Below are positions 18,698 to 28,487 of a stretch of 64,000 nt of DNA, piece by piece. This stretch comes from Parabacteroides sp. PH5-46. Lineage in GTDB: Bacteria > Bacteroidota > Bacteroidia > Bacteroidales > Tannerellaceae. Position 1 is the first letter of the stretch. Each line of letters opens with the position of its first letter. The notes beneath the pieces are model-generated. The model worked only from the letters and a program-made list of their open reading frames with translations. It had not been told where the DNA came from and did not search any database. The position numbers and the translations under genes were made by a program. The stretch is from assembly GCF_029892785.1 (NCBI RefSeq), contig NZ_JARXXA010000003.1:62001-126000 (forward strand), read 5' to 3'.

Positions 18698-19642
18698 ATG
18701 AAAGAAAAAGAGGAAAATATCGTCCCTAAGAAACTACTAGTTGTAGGCAGTAGCAATACTGACATGGTGATAAAAGCTACCCACCTTCCCAGGCCGGGTG
18801 AGACGGTGTTGGGCGGAACATTTTTTATGAATCCGGGTGGAAAAGGAGCCAACCAGGCTGTTGCTGCTGCGCGTCTGGGAGTTTCTGTTACGTTTATATG
18901 TAAGACGGGGAACGACATCTTCGGGCATCAGGCTAACCAGCTATTGGAAGAAGAAGGCATCGACACTTCGTATGTGTTCTCTGATATAAAAACTCCCTCG
19001 GGAGTGGCATTGATAACGGTTGATGCCAAAGCTGAAAATTGTATCGTCGTAGCTTCGGGCGCTAATGCGAACCTGACATCGGCAGACCTGAAGAAAGCAG
19101 AAGAGGCCATTAACGCTTCCGATATCGTACTGATGCAATTGGAAATACCTCTTGAGACGGTAGAACACGTAGCCAACGTAGCTTCGTCCAAAGCAAAGAA
19201 AGTGATACTTAATCCGGCACCTGCCTGTCCTTTATCCAAGGAGTTATTATCACACCTCTACCTGATAACCCCAAACGAAACCGAGGCAGAAATGCTGTCA
19301 GGCATCAAGATTGTAGATTTGGCGACAGCCAAAGAGGCAGCGATCGAGATCTGTAAACTAGGGGTAGAGAATGTCGTGATAACCTTAGGCTCCAAAGGAG
19401 CTTTGGTATACGGAGACGGCGCCTTTAATGTAGTGGACGCTTTTAAAGTGGAAGCTGTCGACACTACAGCAGCAGGCGATGTATTTAACGGTGCCTTGTG
19501 TGCGGCATTGCTGGAGGGGCATGCACTTGTAGATGCGGTACGTTTTGCCTGTAAAGCGGCTTCGATATCTGTTACCCGGAACGGAGCGCAGGAGTCTGCA
19601 CCTTACCGGAACGAAATAGGATTAGTGATTAATTTAAAATAG
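18698..19642 (+). CDS. rbsK: Ribokinase (PfkB family)
   Basis: 314 aa PfkB-family sugar kinase that phosphorylates ribose at O5. The N-terminal signature 'GGKGANQAVAAARLG' and the C-terminal anion-hole motif 'DTTAAGDVFNGALCAAL' (catalytic Asp within AAGD) are intact. The N-terminal segment before 'KKLLVVGSSNTDMVIKA' holds about ten extra residues. First gene of an apparent operon rbsK - permease - susC - susD - ADP-ribosylglycohydrolase, so its physiological role is most likely to trap ribose released from ribosides. Confidence 0.93.
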   Translation: MKEKEENIVPKKLLVVGSSNTDMVIKATHLPRPGETVLGGTFFMNPGGKGANQAVAAARLGVSVTFICKTGNDIFGHQANQLLEEEGIDTSYVFSDIKTPSGVALITVDAKAENCIVVASGANANLTSADLKKAEEAINASDIVLMQLEIPLETVEHVANVASSKAKKVILNPAPACPLSKELLSHLYLITPNETEAEMLSGIKIVDLATAKEAAIEICKLGVENVVITLGSKGALVYGDGAFNVVDAFKVEAVDTTAAGDVFNGALCAALLEGHALVDAVRFACKAASISVTRNGAQESAPYRNEIGLVINLK

Positions 19643-19649
19643 TACTATT

Positions 19650-20651
19650 ATGTTTATTGTTCAAAGTTACACCTTAGCCATTGTTTTCTGTTTCATAACC
19701 ATGCTCTGTTGGGGCTCATGGGGAAACACACAGAAGTTAGCCTCTAAAACGTGGCGTTATGAGTTTTTTTACTGGGATTATGTGATTGGCGTATTGCTGT
19801 TTTCTATTATTTCGGCATTTACCCTGGGGAGCTTCGGCGCTGAAGGACGTAGCTTTATGGACGACCTGGCGCAGGCAGATATAATGAACATAGGAAGCGC
19901 TTTCCTGGGAGGGATAATCTTTAATGCTTCTAATATTCTTTTGTCGGCAGCCATCGCCATCGGCGGTTTGTCGGTAGCATTTCCGGTAGGCGTAGGATTG
20001 GCATTGGTACTGGGGGTGTTGATCAATTATTTCGGGGCAGCCAAAGGAGAACCTATGTTTATATTTATAGGTGTATTGCTGATTACGATAGCTATTATCT
20101 TAAACAGTGTAGCGTATAAAAAAGCACAGGTTGGCAAGCGAAACGTATCGTCTAAAGGGATAGGTATTGCCATTGCGGCGGGAATCATCATGGCATTCTT
20201 CTACCGCTTTGTGGCGGCTTCCATAGACTTAAGCAATTTTGCAAACCCGGCAGCCGGTAAGCTGACGCCTTATACTGCCGTTTTCATCTTTGCCCTTGGT
20301 GTTTTTGCCAGTAATTTTCTGTTTAATACGATAGCTATGAAGCGTCCGGTGGAGGGTGAACCGGTATCCATCTCGGGTTATTTCAAAGGAAAGCCTATCA
20401 CACACTTGGTAGGTATCCTGGGCGGTGTAATCTGGTGTGTGGGACAATCATTCAGCATGATTGCCTCAGAAAAAGCAGGAGCAGCCATTTCCTATGGATT
20501 AGGACAAGGCGCCACCTTGGTGTCGGCCTTGTGGGGAATACTAATCTGGAAAGAATTTAAAGGCGCTCCTAAAATATCTTCTTATTTGAATTTGGGTATG
20601 TTTATCTTATTTATTATCGGATTAGGATTCCTGATATATGCAGGAGCATAA
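19650..20651 (+). CDS. GRP-family (RbsU/GlcU-like) sugar permease
   Basis: 333 aa, ten predicted transmembrane helices in a drug/metabolite-transporter-like fold. The N-terminal 'FITMLCWGSWGNTQKLASKTWRYEFFYWDYVIG' and 'GGLSVAFPVGVGLALVLGVLINY' match the glucose/ribose porter (GRP) family. It lies 7 bp after rbsK, so the two are co-transcribed, and it is the best candidate for the inner-membrane ribose importer of this locus. It ends 20651 and is followed by two hairpins. Confidence 0.87.
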   Translation: MFIVQSYTLAIVFCFITMLCWGSWGNTQKLASKTWRYEFFYWDYVIGVLLFSIISAFTLGSFGAEGRSFMDDLAQADIMNIGSAFLGGIIFNASNILLSAAIAIGGLSVAFPVGVGLALVLGVLINYFGAAKGEPMFIFIGVLLITIAIILNSVAYKKAQVGKRNVSSKGIGIAIAAGIIMAFFYRFVAASIDLSNFANPAAGKLTPYTAVFIFALGVFASNFLFNTIAMKRPVEGEPVSISGYFKGKPITHLVGILGGVIWCVGQSFSMIASEKAGAAISYGLGQGATLVSALWGILIWKEFKGAPKISSYLNLGMFILFIIGLGFLIYAGA

Positions 20652-20709
20652 ATAGAAAAACTCCGTTTGATTTAAACCGTTTATTGTATATAACGATGAA
20701 GAAAAAATC

Positions 20710-20792
20710 GCAGCCATGCGATCTGCAAAACGCATGGCTGCAATTCCAAAAACGCATGCATGCATTTTGAGAAAAGGATACATGCGATTTTT
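20710..20792 (+). terminator. Two consecutive hairpins between permease and susC
   Basis: GCAGCCATGCG (20710-20720) pairs perfectly with CGCATGGCTGC (20731-20741). A second stem, CGCATG (20753-20758) with CATGCG (20781-20786), is flanked by AAAA and TTTTT. Both stems share the word CGCATG. The second looks like an intrinsic terminator; the pair could attenuate read-through from rbsK-permease into susC. Confidence 0.6.
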
Positions 20793-21023
20793 ACTTTGTT
20801 GTAATCTATTGATTTTTATAGGTCTTAATTGAATTTTAGATCTGATACGTGAAATGGTATGTTGAACCTAAAAAATATATGCTTATGGAATAACCTTTAG
20901 TAAAAACAAATCGGGAAATGATATTTCATTTTCCGATCTATTCTACATTTTAGTTAACCACTCTTTCGTGTGTCTGGAAAACAAAAACGAAAGAATCATT
21001 TTAATTATAAAACATTCAAAAGT
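20793..21023. other. Intergenic leader of susC
   Basis: A/T-rich region between the hairpins and the susC start; it should hold the susC promoter, but I see no box pair with convincing spacing. Confidence 0.4.
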
Positions 21024-24000
21024 ATGAAAAAAAAATCAGATGATGGTTGGATACTGTTAATGAAAATAACACACATTATGAAATTCACATCCATCCTAAT
21101 CCTATTTTCTACAATTTCTGTATTCGCTGAAGCATCCCTGAAGAGCGATGAAATAAGCCAACAAACAAAAGCTATATCAGGGAAGGTAACCGGCACAAAT
21201 GATGAGGCAATAATTGGCGCAAATGTTACAGTAAGAGGAACTACGACTGGTACTATTACAGACATAGATGGGAATTTTACCTTAAATGTTCCCCCTAATT
21301 CCGTTTTAGTGGTCTCGTATATAGGCTATATTACGCAGGAAATTCCTGTAGGTAGCAGCACCAATATCTTTATTATATTAAAGGAAGACACACAGGCCTT
21401 AGATGAAATAGTTGTAGTAGGCTATGGTGTACAACGAAAGATAAGTGTAACCAATGCTATAAGCAGTATCGATTCTAAAGATATCTCCGAACGTAATTCT
21501 ACAAATACTACGCAGGCATTGCAAGGTAAACTACCCGGGCTGACAGTAATAGACAGGGGAGGGGCTCCAGGAGAAGAGGAACTAACGTTACGAATCAGAG
21601 GGGTTACGTCATTAAATGACAATAATCCGCTGGTATTAATAGACGGTGTTCCCGGGAGTTTATCTCAGGTTAATCCGGTAGATATTGAATCTGTATCTGT
21701 TTTAAAAGACGCAGCTTCCGCTGCTATTTATGGTTCGAGAGCTGCTGCCGGCGTTGTGCTGGTAACAACCAAAGCTCCTAAAGAAGGAAAGCTTACGATA
21801 TCATATGATGGCTATGTAGGCTTTGCCCGTTCAAATAACTTACCGGAACATATGGATGCTGTTACTTACATGAAGCATCAAAACACGGCTTATATGAATA
21901 CGTACGGATACAAATTCTACACAGATGAATACATTCAGCAATGGCCTGCGAATCATGCGAAGGATCCGGAAAGTTATCCGGAACCTAATACTTGGGCCGA
22001 TGCCTTGTTTAGTACAGCTCCGCAACATAGTCATACGCTAACGCTAAGCGGTGGTAATGAGAAAATCACAAACCGTATCTCCGTCAGATACATGGATCAG
22101 GAAGGAGTTCTCCCTAATTATGAATTCAATATTTCGGAGTTAAGATCAAGAAATGAATTCAAAGTAAATAAAAGACTTACCCTTAGCTCGAATATAAATG
22201 TTCGCCTGACCGAACGTAAAGGTCCTTATAGCGAGTGGGAGTCTTATAACCGGATGTGGCAAAACAGCCAGTGGGGTGTTCCTGTGTACAAGGACGGATC
22301 ATACGGACTGTCTGTTGATAGCTATAGCCCGCTTATCAATGCCAAAGAGAGAGGAACCTCAAAAACAAAGAGAGCATACATTATGGGAGTCTTCAGGGGT
22401 GATCTTCAGATATTTGACTGGGTAAAACTTAATGCACAATATTCGGCTCAGCTTTACTATACGAATCGTAAATCATTTAACAATAAGTACGATTTTACAG
22501 ATAAACTCTATCCTGAAAGAAGGACGTTTAATACGATAAACCGAATGACGGACAGGAGAGATTTCTCTCGTGAAGATCAGATTGATTTGCAGCTGATATT
22601 TAACAAGAAATTTAAAAAGCATGTATTAAGCGGTATATTGGGATATTCGGAAATACATTATGAAGGAGATAACCTGGAAGGTTACAGGCAGAACTTCTAC
22701 AATAATGAATTACAAACCATCTCTATGGGGGCTAATGATGCAACCCGGAATGCCACAGGCGGGTATTCGGAATGGGGTTTGCGCTCTTATTTTGCTCGTG
22801 CTAACTATGACTATGACGGCAGGTATCTTTTAGAAGTTAATGCCAGATATGATGGATCTTCCCGATTTGCAAAAGATCATCAGTTTGGCTTTTTCCCCTC
22901 TTTCTCTGCAGGATGGCGTATTTCGGGAGAAGAATTCTGGGAACCATTAAAAGCAACAGTTAATGAATTAAAGCTAAGAGGCTCGTGGGGAGAAGTGGGT
23001 AGCCAACAGGTAGGTCTCTATTCGTTTATGAAGACCTATAATCAGAATAACTATATCTTTAATGAGCAATTAGCTACAGGTTATAGAATTGTGGATCTGG
23101 CAAGTGAAGAAATATCCTGGGAAACCACACGACAATTAAACTTCGGTTTGGATGCTTATTTATTGGATAGTAAAATAAACCTTTCACTAGATTATTATAA
23201 AAAGAGAACGGAAGACATTTTACTTAGAGCCCCTATCCCCACCGTTATGGGACTTAACCCGACAAATACGAATGCCGGGATTGTAGAGAATAAAGGGTGG
23301 GAGTTTTTAGTTGGCTTCCGTCAGCCCTTTGGCGATTTTGGAGTAGAAATGAACTTCAATGCTAACTACAATAAGAATGAAGTTATTAGCCTTGCCGGAA
23401 CAGGCCCTCATATTTCTGCCTTTGGTAATAGCGATTATCGAACGATAACGACTGAAGGAAAACCGATCAATTCCTTCTATGGATTTGAAACAGATGGTTT
23501 CTTCCAGACACAGGAAGAGGTAGATAATTATGCCAAGTGGGACGGTTCTGTAGGCCCCGGGGATATAAAGTATGTAGACCAAAACATGGACGGGGAGCTA
23601 ACTCCCGAGGATTTTGTCATATTTGGAAACGAAATGCCGGATTGGACATTTTCTTCTAATATGTCTGTTTCGTGGAAGGGCTTGAGACTGGATTTATTCT
23701 GGCAAGGGGTAGCCGGATCAGATAAACTGATGACCGGAGCTATCTTGGAACACGGTATATGGGGTGGCTTTACCCATAAGGTATGGGCGGATTACTGGAC
23801 GCCTGAAAATCCCAATGCTAAATACCCGCGTCCCACGAAATATACCATGAAGAATGCTCAGATTTCAGATTTTTCAATGTTGAATGGTAACTACTTACGC
23901 TTGAAAAACATCCGGCTTTCTTATGATATCCCGAAAAAGCTATGTGAGCGGATAAGTATTGATGCAGTAAATGTATATGTGTCGGCAACAAACTTACTGA

Positions 24001-24113
24001 CATTCTCTGCATTAAATAAATATAATATAGACCCGGAGATGATAGAAAGAGGGCAGGAGTCAAGATTCCCTCAGACTTCAGTTACTACAATAGGTCTTAA
24101 TATAAACTTTTAA
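21024..24113 (+). CDS. SusC-like TonB-dependent outer-membrane transporter (ribose locus)
   Basis: About 1029 aa. I place the start at ATG 21024; the frame extends 18 codons to a GTG. An N-terminal hydrophobic signal ('MKFTSILILFSTISVFAEA') begins about 19 residues in, so the start could also be a later Met. After it come the carboxypeptidase-like domain ('ISGKVTGTNDEAIIGANVTVRGTTTGTITD'), the TonB box region ('LDEIVVVGYG'), the plug domain ('LVLIDGVPGSLSQVNPVDIESVSVLKDAASAAIYGSRAAAGVV') and a long beta-barrel ending in 'TTIGLNINF', with terminal Phe. It imports oligosaccharides or nucleosides captured by the adjacent SusD. Confidence 0.95.
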   Translation: MKKKSDDGWILLMKITHIMKFTSILILFSTISVFAEASLKSDEISQQTKAISGKVTGTNDEAIIGANVTVRGTTTGTITDIDGNFTLNVPPNSVLVVSYIGYITQEIPVGSSTNIFIILKEDTQALDEIVVVGYGVQRKISVTNAISSIDSKDISERNSTNTTQALQGKLPGLTVIDRGGAPGEEELTLRIRGVTSLNDNNPLVLIDGVPGSLSQVNPVDIESVSVLKDAASAAIYGSRAAAGVVLVTTKAPKEGKLTISYDGYVGFARSNNLPEHMDAVTYMKHQNTAYMNTYGYKFYTDEYIQQWPANHAKDPESYPEPNTWADALFSTAPQHSHTLTLSGGNEKITNRISVRYMDQEGVLPNYEFNISELRSRNEFKVNKRLTLSSNINVRLTERKGPYSEWESYNRMWQNSQWGVPVYKDGSYGLSVDSYSPLINAKERGTSKTKRAYIMGVFRGDLQIFDWVKLNAQYSAQLYYTNRKSFNNKYDFTDKLYPERRTFNTINRMTDRRDFSREDQIDLQLIFNKKFKKHVLSGILGYSEIHYEGDNLEGYRQNFYNNELQTISMGANDATRNATGGYSEWGLRSYFARANYDYDGRYLLEVNARYDGSSRFAKDHQFGFFPSFSAGWRISGEEFWEPLKATVNELKLRGSWGEVGSQQVGLYSFMKTYNQNNYIFNEQLATGYRIVDLASEEISWETTRQLNFGLDAYLLDSKINLSLDYYKKRTEDILLRAPIPTVMGLNPTNTNAGIVENKGWEFLVGFRQPFGDFGVEMNFNANYNKNEVISLAGTGPHISAFGNSDYRTITTEGKPINSFYGFETDGFFQTQEEVDNYAKWDGSVGPGDIKYVDQNMDGELTPEDFVIFGNEMPDWTFSSNMSVSWKGLRLDLFWQGVAGSDKLMTGAILEHGIWGGFTHKVWADYWTPENPNAKYPRPTKYTMKNAQISDFSMLNGNYLRLKNIRLSYDIPKKLCERISIDAVNVYVSATNLLTFSALNKYNIDPEMIERGQESRFPQTSVTTIGLNINF

Positions 24114-24124
24114 ATCTGAAGAAT

Positions 24125-25711
24125 ATGAAAGCTTATAAAATAATATGTATTAGTCTCTTGGCAATGATAGCTGTATCATGTACCGAAGATTTATTAAACC
24201 CGTTACCCAAAGACAGATTAGCCAGTGATTTGTTTTGGAAAACTACAGAAGATGCCGTTTATGCATCAAATGGAGTTTATTCGATACTTGGCGGACAATG
24301 GCGATATTCAATGATGGATGCGTACTCGGATCTGTCACATATCATCTTGCAATGGAGATCTGAATCACAGATAGAGAAACATACATTTGATGCCAGTAGC
24401 AACGTGGTTGCCGATGAATGGAGCCATTATTACCGGATCGTTCAGGCTGCGAATAACTTCCTGGAGAACGTAGACTTGGTTGAAGAAATAGACAATGGAC
24501 TTAAAAATCGCCTGAAAGCTGAGGTAAAATCTTTGCGTGCTTTTGCATATATTAATTTAGTTATGCTATACGGGGATGTTCCTTTGTCTACAACAAGTTT
24601 GAGTATTCAGGAAGCGAAAGAAATTACCCGGACTCCGGCAAAAGATGTTTGGGATTTTATTTCTGAAGAGTTAACTGCGGCATCGAATGATTTACCTGCA
24701 GTACAGGAAGAACGTGGCAGGGTAACTAAAGGGGTAGCCCTTGCTCTGAAAGCCAGAGCTATGTTATATGCCGGAAGGTATCAGGAAGCTAAATCGGCTG
24801 CGAAAGCAGTAATGGACTTAGGTGTGCATAAGATATATGATTCCTATGCTGATCTGTTTGACTATGAAGGGGAATCATCCTCCGAAATAATGTTTGCCAG
24901 ACAGTATACCAAGAATATAAGTCGCCATGATATCTTTAACTTTTACACTCCAAATAGCTTATATACCCAGCGGTGTCAGGCTGTTCCTACCAAACGCTTG
25001 GTTGATGCTTATGCCATGAAAACGACAGGTTTGCCTATTGAAGATCCGGCAAGCGGATTTAATCCCAAAGATCCTTATAAAGATAGAGATCCTCGTTTAA
25101 GTCATACGATTTATGTGACCGGCGATGTGTTACCTGACGGAAATATATTAAATACCTTGCCGGGTAACGGATCGGGAGATGATATAACAATCTCAGCAGA
25201 AAATGTTACACCTACGGGTTGGTATTTCAAGAAATATGTCAGCAATGCCGATTATGCAGATCCTGGGAATTGTGGAGTAAACCTAATATATTTGCGTTAT
25301 GCCGAAGTGTTGTTGACTTATGCTGAAGCCTGTATTGAACTTGGAGGGGCAGACCTGAACCAATCTGTATTGGATGCTTTAAATGAGATAAGAAAACGTT
25401 CGGATGTGAATATGCCGGCTGTAACTACTTTGAGTCAGGCAGAGTTGAGAAAAATAGTCAGACGGGAAAGGGTAGTTGAACTAGCTATGGAAGGACTCCG
25501 CCTCTACGACATCAGAAGGTGGCGTATAGGAGAAGAAGTTATCCCCGGAACAGTAAAAGGTATGACGTATGAAAATGCCAGCGGAGCATTAGTGACAGTA
25601 GAACTCTCCGGTTATGTTAAAGAATTCAAGGCTGATCGGCACTATCTATGGCCGGTTCCGTTTAGGGAAATAGACTTGAATAATAATCTTACACAGAATC
25701 CTAATTATTAA
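24125..25711 (+). CDS. SusD-like surface glycan-binding lipoprotein (ribose locus)
   Basis: 528 aa. Lipoprotein signal 'MKAYKIICISLLAMIAVSC', with Cys-19 as lipidation site, followed by the TPR-based SusD fold: 'LFWKTTEDAVYASNGVYSIL', 'LKAEVKSLRAFAYINLVMLYGDVPL', and the C-terminal RagB/SusD segment 'YAEVLLTYAEACIEL' and 'IVRRERVVELAMEGLRLYDIRRWRIGE'. It caps the SusC channel and binds the ligand at the cell surface. It lies 11 bp after susC. Confidence 0.95.
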   Translation: MKAYKIICISLLAMIAVSCTEDLLNPLPKDRLASDLFWKTTEDAVYASNGVYSILGGQWRYSMMDAYSDLSHIILQWRSESQIEKHTFDASSNVVADEWSHYYRIVQAANNFLENVDLVEEIDNGLKNRLKAEVKSLRAFAYINLVMLYGDVPLSTTSLSIQEAKEITRTPAKDVWDFISEELTAASNDLPAVQEERGRVTKGVALALKARAMLYAGRYQEAKSAAKAVMDLGVHKIYDSYADLFDYEGESSSEIMFARQYTKNISRHDIFNFYTPNSLYTQRCQAVPTKRLVDAYAMKTTGLPIEDPASGFNPKDPYKDRDPRLSHTIYVTGDVLPDGNILNTLPGNGSGDDITISAENVTPTGWYFKKYVSNADYADPGNCGVNLIYLRYAEVLLTYAEACIELGGADLNQSVLDALNEIRKRSDVNMPAVTTLSQAELRKIVRRERVVELAMEGLRLYDIRRWRIGEEVIPGTVKGMTYENASGALVTVELSGYVKEFKADRHYLWPVPFREIDLNNNLTQNPNY

Positions 25712-25743
25712 AGAAAAAGAATATTTAATTTAAATTTCAGGTT

Positions 25744-27282
25744 ATGAATAAAACGTTATTTGCAACGATTCTGGTTGTATTTTCATTATCAGTTGCTTGT
25801 GCACAGAAGAAATCAGACGCCAAGCAAACAAGAGTGCCTGCTGAAGTAACACTGTCTAAAGCCACATTATTGGACAAGATAAAAGGTGGCTGGGCCGGAC
25901 AAACCATTGGCTGTACGTATGGAGGTCCTACTGAGTTCCGTTTTAATGGAACGATGATTCAAGACTATGTTCCGATCGAATGGCCGGACAGTTATATTGA
26001 TTGGTATATGGATAATGTTCCGGGCCTTTACGATGATGTATATATGGATTTAACATTTGTGGAAATATTTGATCGCCTGGGGTTAGATGCTCCTATAGAT
26101 TCATTTGCTATGGCCTTTGCTACAGCAAAATATCCCCTATGGCATGCTAATCAGGCAGCTCGTTATAATATCTTGCAAGGCATAATGCCTCCGCAATCTG
26201 GACATTGGCTGAATAATCCGCATGCAGATGACATCGACTATCAGATTGAAGCAGACTTTGCCGGACTAATGGCTCCGGGAATGCCGAATGCAGCTTCTGA
26301 AGTTTCGGATAAAATAGGACATATTATGAACTATGGCGATGGCTGGTATGGAGGTGTTTATGTAGGTGCCATGTACTCGCTGGCATTTGTATCGGACGAT
26401 GTAGAATTCATTGTAACAGAAGCATTGAAGACAATTCCGGAACGGAGTGTATTCTACCAATGTATGAATGATGTGATAAAATGGCACAAACAATATCCCA
26501 ATGACTGGAAAAGCACTTGGTTTGAATGTGAGAAAAAGTGGAGCCAGGATATAGGTTGTCCTGATGGTGTATTTGCTCCGTTTAATATTGATGCTGTTAT
26601 CAATAGTGCTTATATTATTATTGGTCTGTTGTATGGAGAAGGCGATTTCTACAAAACAATCGATATTTCTACACGTTGCGGACAGGACTCGGATTGTAAC
26701 CCGGCATCATCCGGTGGCATATTAGGTACAATGTTAGGATACAGCAAGATTCCGGAAAAATGGATGAAGAACATCAGAGAAGTAGAAGATAAAGACTTCG
26801 CTTATACTACAATGTCCCTGAATGATACGTATAAAATGAGTTATGATCAGGCATTGCAGATGATAGAACGTTATAAAGGCAAAATAAGCGGCAATGATGT
26901 AACTATTAAATATCAACAACCCGTAGCAGTACGTTATGAAAAAGCTTTTGAAGGCCATTACCCGGTAAAAGAAATTAGGCTCAATAAGCAAATAGCTGAC
27001 GTTGGCGAAGTTTCCTTCGACGGTATCGGCGTAGTATTTGGTGGTGGCATACGTTCAAAAGATAATGACTATGTAGCTAAAGTTGAGGCATACATTGATG
27101 GCAAATTGGTCGAAACAGTAAACCTTCCAGCTTCCAGCTTAGAGCGTAGGCATGATATCTTCTGGAAATATCAACTCCCCAAAGGCAATCATAAAGTTAC
27201 TTTCAAATGGCTCAATCCAACCAAAGAAGCAAGTATACATTTTAGCAATGTGCTGATTTATAGCGACGACCCGACATTATAA
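25744..27282 (+). CDS. Secreted ADP-ribosylglycohydrolase-family protein
   Basis: 512 aa. An N-terminal signal ('MNKTLFATILVVFSLSVACAQ') is either a type I or a lipoprotein signal. The ADP-ribosylglycohydrolase (DraG/ARH) core has 'IKGGWAGQTIGCTYGGPTEFR', 'YDDVYMDLTFVEI' (metal Asp pair) and 'RCGQDSDCNPASSGGILGTMLGY', the Mg-binding GxDxD block with substitutions. A C-terminal beta-rich domain of about 110 residues may bind a ligand. In Bacteroides rus loci, enzymes of this kind are proposed to free ribose from ribosides; this one would act in the periplasm or at the surface. Last gene of the operon, closed by the terminator at 27304-27336. Confidence 0.88.
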   Translation: MNKTLFATILVVFSLSVACAQKKSDAKQTRVPAEVTLSKATLLDKIKGGWAGQTIGCTYGGPTEFRFNGTMIQDYVPIEWPDSYIDWYMDNVPGLYDDVYMDLTFVEIFDRLGLDAPIDSFAMAFATAKYPLWHANQAARYNILQGIMPPQSGHWLNNPHADDIDYQIEADFAGLMAPGMPNAASEVSDKIGHIMNYGDGWYGGVYVGAMYSLAFVSDDVEFIVTEALKTIPERSVFYQCMNDVIKWHKQYPNDWKSTWFECEKKWSQDIGCPDGVFAPFNIDAVINSAYIIIGLLYGEGDFYKTIDISTRCGQDSDCNPASSGGILGTMLGYSKIPEKWMKNIREVEDKDFAYTTMSLNDTYKMSYDQALQMIERYKGKISGNDVTIKYQQPVAVRYEKAFEGHYPVKEIRLNKQIADVGEVSFDGIGVVFGGGIRSKDNDYVAKVEAYIDGKLVETVNLPASSLERRHDIFWKYQLPKGNHKVTFKWLNPTKEASIHFSNVLIYSDDPTL

Positions 27283-27303
27283 TCCCATATTGCAATCTAA
27301 ATA

Positions 27304-27336
27304 AAAAGGGCTGCCGGAATCTCTGGTAGCCCTTTT
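27304..27336. terminator. Bidirectional terminator of the ribose operon, probably also the original dnaK terminator
   Basis: AAAAGGGCT and AGCCCTTTT with inner GCC/GGT pairing. It lies 21 bp beyond the left island repeat, so in the empty site it would follow the dnaK stop directly and would serve both genes. Confidence 0.82.
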
Positions 27337-27357
27337 AACTATTAGTTAGGGTGTGTC

Positions 27358-27376
27358 TTACTTCACTTCTTCGAAA
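27358..27376. repeat. Left attachment repeat
   Basis: Sequence ttacttcacttcttcgaaa, identical to 49053-49071. Here it is a fragment of the dnaK 3' end with no dnaK gene attached. Confidence 0.9.
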
Positions 27377-27538
27377 GAAATGATATGTGAATATCAGTAG
27401 GTTATGGTTTTATGGTACAAATACGATACTGATGCTGGATGTACAAATCATCGGTTACATTGTCGTTTTTAATCGTTTGGGTTCATTTTCAACTGCCGTT
27501 CATTGTCAATGAACACGCAAGGATAGTGAACATACTCT
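27377..27538. other. Left island end, non-coding
   Basis: No gene. It contains 'tggtacaaat' at 27413-27422 and 'tgtacaaatc' near 27440, a word also present twice near the right end, and a perfect palindrome GTTCATTG-T-CAATGAAC (27498-27514). These are candidate integrase or accessory binding sites. Confidence 0.5.
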
Positions 27539-28339
27539 CTAGTCATACTCCATTCTTCTTTCTCGAAATTCATTTATTTCTCCGCAATCACATAATCTGA
27601 AATTGATATCGTAATGCCGTTCTAATTTATGTTCATGAAAATGTCCATAATACCAATCTATTATGTTTTTTTGTCGCTCTTGCAGCTTTGCGAATATAAG
27701 ATCCATTGTTGCTCGCTCCTGATCAATGACTTGCTCTAAGCCTTCATCCTCTTTTAGCCAAGAACCAATACCCTGTTTGGTGGTTGGATAAGCAAAAGAA
27801 GGAATCGTATGCGTTGCCACAATGTCAATATCGTTAGGAAATACACGATTGATTTCGTTTAGCCTTTCCTCATCAAAATAAGGCAATTCAGCGGCACCCC
27901 AATAGGTTTTCTTTCCTGTTTGTTGCTCTCTTTCTATCCTATATGTACGGTCAATAGAAGTTGCACCTCCGACACACAAAACATTTGTTGCTCCAACTTG
28001 TACAATACTGTAATCCTCTAACAAGTGAATGTGTTTATGCTTTTTGAAACTGCCATTGAAAAAATCAGGGTCATCATGATTCCCTCGAAACATTACTAAG
28101 TGATTATTCTTTTTTGATAACCGAAGATTCAGTTTGCGGAATAAAGTCAAATAGTATTCATTTTTATAAAATCCCATGCCAATATCTCCACAGACTATCA
28201 GAACAGCATTGTCATATTGATTTAGCTTATAGACAATCGTTTCAAACTCTCCGTGGATATCTCCACAAAAAAGCAATGCATCTATATTTTCAAACCGTAT
28301 ATTATTAAGCATTTCTATCCTGTTGAAATTATCCGACAT
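27539..28339 (-). CDS. Calcineurin-like metallophosphoesterase
   Basis: 266 aa with all blocks of the two-metal phosphoesterase fold: 'CGDIHGEF' (residues 25-32), 'CGDIGMGF', 'FRGNHDDPDFF', 'VATHTIPSF' and 'YYGHFHEHKLE'. The substrate (nucleotide, RNA end, or phosphoprotein) is not predictable. It is the leftmost gene of the island, separated from the defence operon by 135 bp, with two copies of an 18-bp repeat in that gap. It may be cargo of the same defence function or an independent passenger. Confidence 0.88.
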   Translation of the reverse strand: MSDNFNRIEMLNNIRFENIDALLFCGDIHGEFETIVYKLNQYDNAVLIVCGDIGMGFYKNEYYLTLFRKLNLRLSKKNNHLVMFRGNHDDPDFFNGSFKKHKHIHLLEDYSIVQVGATNVLCVGGATSIDRTYRIEREQQTGKKTYWGAAELPYFDEERLNEINRVFPNDIDIVATHTIPSFAYPTTKQGIGSWLKEDEGLEQVIDQERATMDLIFAKLQERQKNIIDWYYGHFHEHKLERHYDINFRLCDCGEINEFRERRMEYD

Positions 28340-28438
28340 TTATCCGACACATCTAACGCCAAACCGACATTTCCGCTAATATGCATTTGCCTCATTTGTT
28401 GTTGCTCGCTTATGCCAATTTGTCTGTGAACCGATTGA

Positions 28439-28487
28439 TGCAATTATTGTGCAATCGCCGTGCAATTTGTGCAATTATTGTGCAATC
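28439..28487. repeat. Two 18-bp direct repeats, 31 bp apart
   Basis: TGCAATTATTGTGCAATC at 28439-28456 and again at 28470-28487. The second copy covers the last codons of the AlbA_2 gene. Each repeat contains the TGCAAT word twice. Confidence 0.7.
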
